This document shows positions 56,984 to 64,000 of a stretch of DNA of 64,000 bases, piece by piece. The stretch covers positions 744,512-808,511 of the forward strand of contig NW_005434650.1 of the NCBI RefSeq assembly GCF_000315625.1. The letters are read 5' to 3'. The notes below the pieces were generated by a model. That model ran no database searches. It was not told where the DNA came from and saw only the letters and a list, made by a program, of their open reading frames with translations. Each line of letters starts with the position of its first letter. Within the stretch, counting starts at the first letter, position 1. The translations under genes were made by a program, and so were the position numbers. Source of the DNA: Guillardia theta CCMP2712. Its lineage: Eukaryota > Cryptophyceae > Pyrenomonadales > Geminigeraceae.

Positions 56984-57672
56984 ATGGCGGAAGGGGTGAG
57001 GGTAACAGCTCGCGCCTCCTTCAGCCGATCGACGGTAAAATGCTCGCGCAAGAATGCAGGACACAGGGAAGCTGATAGTTTGGCACAGAAATACTACATC
57101 TCTGTTGGAGACGCATCCTATGGTCGATGTAGAAAGAAATGGGAGGATTTTGAAGATCTTTATGATTCTCTCGAATTAAGATATGGCAAGCTGGATATTT
57201 CCTTTCCCGTATATGTAACAAGGTACAAGTTGATATCACAAACTATCTGCAGCTGCAGTCCTTCTTGCCATCGATGACATGGATTCACAGGAAAAATAAT
57301 ACCAAAGCCGAGGCTGTAGAAAAGAATCGCAAGAACTTGGAGAAATTTCTGGAGAAACTGAGGGCTCATCCTCAGCTTTCACATGATTCTGATGTGATTT
57401 CATTTCTGCACCTTGTTGATGTAGAGGAGAATGAGGACTCGGACGATGGTGCACCAAGCTTATCCCTGCGCGACAAGCCTGGACCGACTCCGTTCACAGT
57501 GGAGTCAAAGCCTGCTTCTGCTTGTCATGTTGATGAAGGAGACCAAGCAGACGACGAAATTTTACCAAATGATAGCAATTCTACATCGAATACCCTTCTG
57601 CCATCATCACTTGAATGGAAATCAACTCCACAAGCAGCCGAGCCCAAGAATTCTATATGGATTGGTCGATGA
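56984..57672 (+). CDS. PX-domain protein
   Basis: Two exons: 56984-57208 and 57259-57672 (50-nt intron; a second donor at 57215 would add two residues). The PX fold is recognisable: TVKCSRKNAGHREADSLAQKYYISVGDASYGRCRKKWEDFEDLYDSL, then the join ISFPSFLP, then RKNLEKFLEKLRAHPQLSHDSDVISFLHL, the C-terminal helix pair. PX domains bind phosphoinositides, mainly PI3P on endosomes; the Arg after the first strand seems present (RCRKKW). The rest is an acidic, disordered tail ending NSIWIGR. No BAR or other domain, so it is a small sorting-nexin-like protein (212 residues). Confidence 0.75.
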
Positions 57673-57732
57673 GCATGTAACATTATAGAATTTATCGAAA
57701 AGCACACCACTCTTGTTCACGAAACCTTTGCA

Positions 57733-58320
57733 TCAGTTCAGAGGCGCAGAAATGTTTTTTGTGAGCTCTTCACTTTTCTTCCAGAGCTGCTCAGCCTTCT
57801 CTGCATCCTCAGCTAAAGGATGAGATGTCTTCATGACTGCGCACCTAGCATAATGTTCTTCTGGAACCAAGCTAGAAGGGGGGGGCAACACAACAGAATG
57901 TAGAAGTTGCAGCTAATTGCTCATGGGAGAAGAGAATCATCCCTCCTATCGCTCGATAAAGACCGATCAATACACCTGACAAACCTTCCTTTGCCAGGCC
58001 AGTTGGACCAACTCCAGGGTGAAGAGAGACAGCAATGATGTCAAGCTTCTGATCATGAAATCGTCTGGCAAGCTCTTTTGCCATCAAAATATTGCTCAGC
58101 TTGGATGCGCCATATGCTTCCATCAAGCTGTATTTTTCTGGATGGGTCCAATTAGAGAATTCTTGGTCTTGATTAGGAGCACTGCGATGTAGCTCGGAAC
58201 TGACGCAGATAACGCGGGCAGGTTGCGAAGCACGAAGCTTGTCCATGAGCAGTTGACAGAGAAGAAAGTGCCCAAGGTGGTTGATTGCGTGGCAAATAAA
58301 TGAGGAAAAATAGGACACAT
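57733..58320 (-). pseudogene. truncated, frameshifted short-chain dehydrogenase/reductase
   Basis: Reads HAINHLGHFLLCQLLMDKL, VICVSSELHR, then the catalytic YGASKLSNILMAKEL (Y-x3-K) and VSLHPGVGPTGLAK, the retinol-dehydrogenase-like SDR core. A run of eight C (57879-57886, minus strand) then shifts the frame. With seven C the product would continue into EEHYARCAVMKTSHPLAEDAEKAEQLWKKSEELT and stop at 57733-57735, exactly the expected family end. The N-terminal Rossmann motif TGxxxGIG is not found in the upstream 300 bp. So the gene is 5' truncated and frameshifted, or the homopolymer is a sequencing error and the first exon lies further away. Confidence 0.6.
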
Positions 58321-58628
58321 TTCTGCAGTGTAGGGCGATGCAAACACATGTTTGATCCTTGTGCTTCACATGTCAGTGCCAATACTACACTGATCTTTTT
58401 TTGTCTTGAGTAAGACTACCTTCATGCAATCATCTTCCCAGTCAAAGTGCTCAAGATGTCAAATGTCTAGACTCTCACTTCTGCATGAACAGCATGCCCA
58501 AGAGAAAATCCATTAACTGCCGGACTCTGAACTCTACGAGGTCTCATCTCTTTCAAGATGTTGTTCAGTGCTTTGTACTCGGGCGGGTAACTTCTTTGGT
58601 ATAGGAATTGATGTAACCATCCAGCATG

Positions 58629-59280
58629 TCATCCGATTATCTTCCGCCTCTTTTTCAACCCGATTGCCGTAAACATAACATTCCTGCATCTGTACAGATA
58701 TTTCGACGCACTTTTATACCCCTGGACGGTGGACGCAGCTGCGGTTGCTTTGTCTCTGCTTGATGCTTGCACAGTGTTGGCTACTGCCTCTGGCTGACGC
58801 TCGTGACCTGCCAGGTCTGGGGTATCTACATTCTCTTCTTCTTCTTTGCCCTTCCTCTTTGACCCTGCTGTCCTCATCTGAGCCCGAAATACTACCAGCC
58901 TCGGGGTCGTCAAACATTCTCACAAGCACATTCTTGTCCTTCACCCTCCTTCTACGCGAAAGAGGTGCATGCTTTCCACATTCATCGTTGCGATCCGAGC
59001 CAGCTAGCTCCCACGCACAAACAAGGTGAAAAGCACAGCCTGCATATTTTGCATACCTTCAGAACAGCGTTTGCCTCCTTTTGCATCAAGCAATCAGCAC
59101 CGAAGACACACGTGTTGGGCTGTGCCACAGCCGGAGGGTTCGTGGAACTGGATCGGGAGGGCTGATCGACCTGTTCATGATCATGACTGTCACTTGCCGG
59201 ACCGGCTTGGCTGTCGTCCTCGAGATCACCCTCCAGTGGTTGGTTTTGTCCCCCGTGTCCGCCATTGCTTAGGGTGCGGG
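58629..59280 (-). CDS. possible coding region of unknown function (unresolved)
   Basis: A minus-strand frame reads SNGGHGGQNQPLEGDLEDDSQ... through NTCVFGADCLMQKEANAVLK, then a good donor (AAG|GTATGC at 59056). Further on, RRRVKDKNVLVRMFDDPEAGSISG and, in another frame, KRKGKEEEENVDTPDLAGHERQ look protein-like. I could not join them into one clean model. Acidic and disordered, with no family recognised. Confidence 0.3.
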
Positions 59281-59778
59281 ATGCGACGGGGTGCTGCCTT
59301 CTCTATCATGAGGAGGGTTTCAGAGTTTGGTACAGACGCATTGGAATGTTCGATGATATCCTGCATGTTATAACAATTACTCCTTGTGACTTGTATAATG
59401 TTGACGGGGATCGGATAATGGGAGAAGTGCGGGGAATGGGGAGAAGATGCTTTTGTGATTGGGGTGTGGATGATCGTGCAGTGTACGAAGGAAAAGCACC
59501 TCATATTGTTGTTCCAGGGACTCGCACAATGACAACTTGGCGATCTCAAACAGACCAGTATGATTCTTCCGACCATGTTCATCTGTACAAATGAAAGGTT
59601 TTCTATTATGATCATGACTGAAAGAAGTGTAGAATTACTGTACAAGTATGTCTAATATGATCCTAAGACATGATCTGATGTAGCACACCATCATCCTTGC
59701 TGTAGGGCGGCGTTGTTGCTCCATCGTTGTGCTTCTTGCATTCCAACTACTTAAAACTGAGTATGTTTATACTCAACC

Positions 59779-59797
59779 TTTAGGGTTTAGGGTTTAG
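59779..59797 (+). repeat. interstitial telomeric repeat block 1
   Basis: TTTAGGG, TTTAGGG, TTTAG: the G-rich telomeric strand on +, at the left border of the repeat array. Everything to its right is element-derived. Confidence 0.9.
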
Positions 59798-59971
59798 AAG
59801 TATATCAGAGGAGGGAGCAGACTCTGAGAGCAGAACTTCGGAAGCACGCCGGGCTGCCACCGGGGCCAGCCAAGTCGGGCCGAACTGCCAGGTCACGAGA
59901 TCCCTGTTAGACTAGAATAGAGCAAGGCGATAACAAGCCATGTAAACTTACCTAGCATTCTAATAAACTCA

Positions 59972-60016
<45 letters not shown>
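59798..60016 (+). mobile_element. telomere-associated element, unit 0 (3' fragment)
   Basis: About 175 bp of 3'-end sequence finishing TAGCATTCTAATAAACTCA and a pure (ACT)15 tail (59972-60016) that runs directly into TTTAGGG repeats. The same 3' end closes unit 1. CTAATAAA resembles a polyA signal. The unit is heavily 5' truncated, as is common for non-LTR retroelements. Confidence 0.65.
59972..60016. repeat. (ACT)15 tail
   Basis: 45 bp of perfect ACT, joining the element's 3' end to the telomeric block. A trinucleotide tail in the place where LINEs often carry poly(A) or a short repeat. Confidence 0.95.
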
Positions 60017-60017
<1 letters not shown>

Positions 60018-60040
60018 GGGTTTAGGGTTTAGGGTTTAGG
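60017..60040 (+). repeat. telomeric repeat block 2
   Basis: AGGG TTTAGGG TTTAGGG TTTAGG between units 0 and 1, same orientation as block 1. Confidence 0.95.
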
Positions 60041-60109
60041 AGGATCCCTTTATCTGAGGCAGGATCCCTTTATCTGAGGCAGGATCCCTTTATCTGAGGC
60101 AGGATCCCT
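60041..60109. repeat. 20-bp direct repeats at the 5' junction of unit 1
   Basis: AGGATCCCTTTATCTGAGGC three times perfectly (60041-60060, 60061-60080, 60081-60100) plus a 9-bp partial copy, starting immediately after TTTAGG. Confidence 0.95.
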
Positions 60110-60206
60110 AGGGATCCCTGCGTGGTAGAGCAAGAGTCGCCAGGAACACAGGAAGCTCGGGAAACCATCGAGAATGCCGCAGTTCGAAACATGTGGCCAA
60201 TATCTC

Positions 60207-61181
60207 CGGAGGGAGTACACCTGACTCTGTTCAGCGAGGACCCGAAGATCAGAGAGGCGCTCGCAGTCGAGTTGACAGCTGATCGCTTTGTGTCCAGAAA
60301 TAAGTTGAAGAAGGCATCAAGGGTGCAGAAGAAGGCAGGCGGCAAGGACGGCAAGGAGATCAAGATCATCATCAAGTCGACGGCGGCATCTGGTCGCTTC
60401 ACGAGGAAGGAGATGGAGGGGCTGTGCAACGGCGGCAACACTTCCATCGCAAGAGTCAAGAGAGTCTTGTTGGAGATCGCTAACAGGCTCGAGATCAACG
60501 TTGAAGGCATCGACATGGAGGAGGATTTGAACAGCCTGAGGCGGCTGGTCAGCGGGGCACGCGCAGCGACAGGAGGAGAGCGAGGGAGAGTGGCTGGAGT
60601 TTACAGACCTGGAGAGGATCACAATGGAGGCAGCATCTCCGTCAAGCCAAGAGGACATGCAGCTCGTCAGCGAGCTGTCAGCAGTCATCGAAGATGCAGC
60701 TTCTTTGAAGCTGGTCCTTGACAAGGCCGTTGGCAACCTCCACGACACGTTCTACTCTCCGGGGAGCCTGGAGTTCATGTCGCTGGGAGAGTGGGCGAAG
60801 ATGCCAGAGGAGCAGGGAGTTGGGCGCAACGTTCTCAAGGAGAAGCTGGGGAAGTAGCTGCAGAGCAAGCGCTGGACTCGCGTGCAAGGAGAGAGCAAGA
60901 AGGCAAGGAGGGGCAGCGCGTTCTCGCCACGGGCAACGGCAGCTGCTGAGCTTGAGCAGGAGGCGGAGAGCGACGACATAGAGCGTCGATCTCTTAGCTT
61001 CCTGTTCATAGCACTGAGTAAATTCGCAGAGATGCATGTGCCTGGCCTGCTCGCTGAAGGTGGACAAGAAGGACCGACTGCGAGTGGAGATGAGGGAAGA
61101 TGACGAAGAAGAGGAAGACATGGAGGAAGAGCAAGGCGAGGGCGAGGAAGAAGACAGGGCGAGCCCGGACCGAGCTTGAGC
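60207..61181 (+). pseudogene. decayed copy of the element ORF
   Basis: Nearly identical to the ORF of unit 2 from GVHLTLFSEDPKIREALAVEL through MEEDLN. Relative to unit 2 it lacks a block after MEEDLN (about 150 bp) and 27 bp near 60710 (NEAGTSEPI). It also has TAG at 60855-60857 where unit 2 has TGG (Trp). The first deletion shifts frame. Not functional. Confidence 0.85.
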
Positions 61182-61210
61182 TGAGCTCAAGGTAAGGAGA
61201 GAAGGTAGGA

Positions 61211-61438
61211 GGCGACCGAAAGCCAAGGTGAGGAGAGGCAACTTTCCTGACTGAGGCTGAGGAAGCTGAATGGAGCAGGAGTAGGTGGCGACCGAAGGCC
61301 AAGGTGAGGAGAGGCAACTCTTCTGACTGAGGCTGAGGAAGCTGAATGGAGGTAGAGTAGGTGGTGACCGAAGGCCAAGGTGAGGAGAGGCAACTCTCCT
61401 GACTGAGGCTGAGGAAGCCAAGAGAAGACAGCAAAAGT
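61211..61438. repeat. 76-bp tandem repeat in the element 3' UTR
   Basis: Three copies starting at 61211, 61287 and 61363, each GG(C/T)GACCGAA(A/G)GCCAAGG... with CTGACTGAGGCTGAGGAAGC at the end. Copies differ at a few positions. The same repeat begins in unit 2 at about 63930. Confidence 0.9.
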
Positions 61439-61600
61439 AGAGAGTAGAAAGACGCCTCAGAAGCAGGGTTCGCATTGTAGGCCGTGTACTCCCAGTGCTC
61501 GAGCGCCTCTTTAGACTAGGATCAACTTGCATAAGCCCACAACGAGGCCGAGCAACATTCTAGCATTCTAATAAACTCACATAATAATAATAATAATAAT

Positions 61601-61617
61601 AGGGTTTAGGGTTTAGG
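61601..61617 (+). repeat. telomeric repeat block 3
   Basis: AGGG TTTAGGG TTTAGG(G) between units 1 and 2, same orientation. Confidence 0.93.
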
Positions 61618-61657
61618 GGCGCCGTTATTTTCGGCAGGGCGCCGTTATTTTCGGCAG
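61618..61657. repeat. 20-bp direct repeats at the 5' junction of unit 2
   Basis: GGCGCCGTTATTTTCGGCAG twice perfectly (61618-61637, 61638-61657), immediately after the telomeric block. Same period as at unit 1 but unrelated sequence. Confidence 0.95.
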
Positions 61658-61747
61658 CATGGCTCCTTGCCAGGTGTAGGGGAAGCCGCCAGGGCGCCAA
61701 GGAAGCTGCAAGCGAGAGGTTTGTATACTTCAAATAGCTTTCTAAGT

Positions 61748-63899
61748 ATGGTTCTTCAGTATGATGAAAATGTTCGCAACCTGCTGTATCGGAGATCATG
61801 CCAATACACGCAGAGCGGACTTGTGGATGCCTCTGTCCTCGAAGCTGATCTCGTCGAGAGGGTGAAGAGCTTCGCGAAGCGTTATCCGAACAGCAGGACA
61901 GCCCAGGCTTGCAAGGCTGTGGAGGGCGGGATGCACCCCCGACGCTATCGCAGAAGCCATCCGCTCGACATGTCAGCAGGCACGACGTGAGTTTCTGCAA
62001 GAAGCGATGACTGGATGGAGTGACGCATCCAGAGAGTGGTTTATGCAGCAGATTGAAGAAGCCAAGAAGGAGAAGGTCGAGACATACACCGCCTCAGCAG
62101 GCAACGAGGTGACTTCCTTCATCTCCATGACTCTCCTGGGCATCTCCTCGGTGTATGTCAACCATGAAGAAAAGCTGAAGAAGAAATTTGAAGAGATCGG
62201 ACTGATCGTAGACTCAGTGCAAGAGAGTAAAGCAATCATGTGGAAGGCTCCGTATAGACCCGAGATAGCGAGTGCTGAGGAGATCCCGGTGACTGTTTCC
62301 TTCCTCCGCAATGCACAAGCGGAGAAGCTCTGGCAGGGAAGAGAGGACTTCGCGATCGATGGTCGCAAGTTCACAGCTGTACATGTGAGCATCGTGCACG
62401 ATCGATCTTTCAAGATTCGAGCCAAGAGAGGACCCTGGGGCAAAGGGGGCAGCTTGGCAGAGCTGACTCACCTGCTAACCTTGGGCGGCATGACAACGGC
62501 TGAGATAGCTGCCGTCTATCGCTATCAGCTGCTGCGCCAGTCCCTTGCAGCGGTCCAACTCCAGCCGCTGGCAGGCATGCTGGTCGCTGGGGCGCCAGGC
62601 CAGCAAGTCCACAAAGGCTTAGGTCAGAAAGGCTTCATCGCTGTAGGGGCCAACGTCATCTGGAGACAGAGGGAGGTGGAGTGGATCGTCTCCTCGAGCT
62701 GCCCAGAGGCGAATGATACAGCATTTCGAGCTTTCCGAGAGAGCGAAGCGATGGAGGGAGTACACCTGACTCTGTTCAGCGAGGACCCGAAGATCAGAGA
62801 GGCGCTCGCAGTCGAGTTGACAGCTGATCGCTTTGTGTCCAGAAATAAGTTGAAGAAGGCATCAAGGATGCAGAAGAAGGCAGGCGGCAAGGACGGCAAG
62901 GAGATCAAGATCATCATCAAGTCGACGGCGGCATCTGGTCGCTTCACGAGGAAGGAGATGGAAGGGCTGTGCAACGGCGGCAACACGTCTATCGCAAGAG
63001 TCAAGAGAGTCTTGTTGGAGATCGCTAACAGGCTCGAGATCAACGTTGAAGGCATCGACATGGAGGAGGATTTGAACACCAAGTCCTGGAACGGGTCCGA
63101 GCTATGCATCCTCCTCGGCTCCACGGAGGATGCTCGACGCATGATGAAGGAGCTGCCCTTCTATCTCGAAGGCGCAGCAACCAAGCTCGAAGCAGTCGGC
63201 TTCGACAAGGAGCCTGACTCTGAGGCGGCTGGTCAGCGGGGCACCAGCGACGCAGCGCAGCGACAGGAGGAGAGCGAGGGAGAGTGGCTGGAGTTTACAG
63301 ACCTGGAGAGGATCACAATGGAGGCAGCATCTCCGTCAAGCCAAGAGGACATGCAGCTCGTCAGCGAGCTGTCAGCAGTCATCGAAGATGCAGCTTCTTT
63401 GAACGAGGCGGGGACGAGCGAGCCGATCAAGCTGGTCCTGGACAAGGCCGTTGGCAACCTCCACGACACGTTCTACTCTCCGGGGAGCCTGGAGTTCATG
63501 TCGCTGGGAGAGTGGGCGAAGATGCCAGAGGAGCAGGGAGTTGGGCGCAACGTTCTCAAGGAGAAGCTGGGGAAGTGGCTGCAGAGCAAGCGCTGGACTC
63601 GCGTGCAAGGAGAGAGCAAGAAGGCAAGGAGGGGCAGCGCGTTCTCGCCACGGGCAACGGCAGCTGCTGAGCTTGAGCAGGAGGCGGAGAGCGACGACAT
63701 AGAGCGTCGATCTCTTAGCTTCCTGTTCATAGCACTGAGTAAATTCGCAGAGATGCATGTGCTGGCCTGCTCGCTGAAGGTGGACAAGAAGGACCGACTG
63801 CGGGTGGAGATGAGGGAAGATGGCGAAGAAGAGGAAGACATGGAGGAAGAGCAAGGCGAGGGCGAGGAAGAAGACAGGGCGAGCCCGTACCGAGCTTGA
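61748..63899 (+). CDS. element-encoded protein of unknown function, one frameshift
   Basis: ATG at 61748 (MVLQYDENVRNLLYRRSCQY...RTAQACKAVEGG) is followed near 61930 by a one-base frame change into CTPDAIAEAIRSTCQQARREFLQEAMTGWSD. The frame is then open for 630 residues to the stop at 63897-63899. GGCGGGA with one G fewer would restore continuity. The protein has a helical N-terminus and a beta-rich middle (PVTVSFLRN..., FTAVHVSIVHDRSFKIR). A segment near residues 280-360 is basic (RNKLKKASRMQKKAGGKDGKEIK), perhaps nucleic-acid binding, and the C-terminus is very acidic (EDGEEEEDMEEEQGEGEEED). No family recognised; it could be a gag/ORF1-like RNA-binding protein. The start is uncertain, since the frame is open further upstream. 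Confidence 0.6.
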
Positions 63900-63924
63900 G
63901 CTGAGCTCAAGGTAAGGAGAGAAG

Positions 63925-64000
63925 GTGGAGGCGACCGAAGGCCAAGGTGAGGAGAGGCAACTCTCCTCACTGAGGCTGAGGAAGCTGAATGGAGCAGGAG
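63925..64000. repeat. 76-bp tandem repeat, unit 2 copy (cut by window end)
   Basis: Begins GGCGACCGAAGGCCAAGGTG and matches the three-copy repeat of unit 1; continues beyond the window. Confidence 0.85.

Larger units (their letters stand above)
60041..61600 (+). mobile_element. telomere-associated element, unit 1
   Basis: Starts with the 20-bp repeats, contains a decayed copy of the element's ORF (60207-61181) and a 3' UTR with a 76-bp tandem repeat (61211 on). It ends TAGCATTCTAATAAACTCA (to 61579) plus an (ATA)n tail (61581-61600) leading into TTTAGGG. The left part (60110-60206) does not match unit 2, so the unit is chimeric or rearranged. Confidence 0.7.
61618..64000 (+). mobile_element. 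telomere-associated element, unit 2 (longest copy, runs off the window)
   Basis: 20-bp repeats, then an ORF to 63899, then the 76-bp 3' UTR repeat up to the window edge. Its 3' end lies outside. No reverse transcriptase, YxDD, endonuclease or terminal inverted repeat was seen, so the family looks non-autonomous or the enzyme is encoded in a fuller copy. Confidence 0.7.

Noticed and set aside
59972-60016. (ACT)n and telomeric repeats as a CRISPR-like array
   Set aside because: No spacers between repeats; simple tandem triplets at an element end, in a eukaryotic genome.
60122-60721. 199-residue frame of unit 1 as an independent gene
   Set aside because: It is the decayed copy of the unit 2 ORF; the deletion shifts it into an unrelated tail and the true frame meets a stop.
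61618-61657. 20-bp pairs as target-site duplications of the element
   Set aside because: Both copies lie together at the 5' end, not one on each side of the unit; flanks are TTTAGGG on both sides.

Overview
This window looks like nuclear DNA of a unicellular eukaryote, most likely an alga. Genes are close together on both strands and split by very short GT-AG introns (mostly 42-60 nt), many intergenic and intronic tracts are purine or pyrimidine microsatellites, and the right end carries TTTAGGG repeats, the plant/algal telomere type. TTTAGGG repeats, plastid-style leaders and a Fanzor-like relic would fit a cryptophyte such as Guillardia, but that is inference. Two 100-N assembly gaps (11635-11734, 47721-47820) both sit inside GAG-type microsatellites.

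Layout. 1-9 kb: an S9-like alpha/beta hydrolase (+, 5' end outside the window), a membrane collagen-like protein (-), a kelch protein (+) and a compact lipin-type protein with an altered catalytic motif (-). 9-25 kb: an organelle-type RNase II/R (-), a Glu-rich coiled-coil protein (+), a secreted LysM surface protein (-), an M13/neprilysin peptidase (+) and a membrane-anchored ATP-grasp protein (-). 26-35 kb: Golgi CASP (+), a GH5 endoglycoceramidase-like enzyme (-), an LRR protein (-) and a PDI-like thioredoxin-fold protein (-). 35-46 kb: a 2042-residue EF-hand protein with a PB1-like domain (+) and a CDKL kinase (+). 46-58 kb: a TraB-family protein (-), an O-GlcNAc-transferase-type glycosyltransferase fused to PHD-like zinc fingers (+), a second collagen-like membrane protein (+), a bestrophin-like channel (-), a Fanzor-like relic (+), CENP-H (-), a PX-domain protein (+) and a decayed short-chain dehydrogenase (-).

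59.8-64 kb is different: three head-to-tail units of one repeat family, each separated by a short TTTAGGG block. Where a 3' end is visible it reads TAGCATTCTAATAAACTCA plus a trinucleotide tail, (ACT)n or (ATA)n, running straight into TTTAGGG. The units with a 5' end visible start with perfect 20-bp direct repeats. This resembles a telomere-associated retroelement array and suggests the window runs into a subtelomere on the right. With the PHD-OGT fusion it is the most interesting content.

There is no operon logic here. Functions fall into secretion and cell surface (collagens, LysM protein, M13, EGCase, PDI, CASP), signalling (EF-hand, CDKL, PX, OGT), organelle RNA and lipid metabolism (RNase II/R, lipin-like), and chromosome biology (CENP-H, telomeric repeats). 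Exon boundaries were read by eye from splice signals and frame continuity; well-resolved models are stated as such and the others are approximate.
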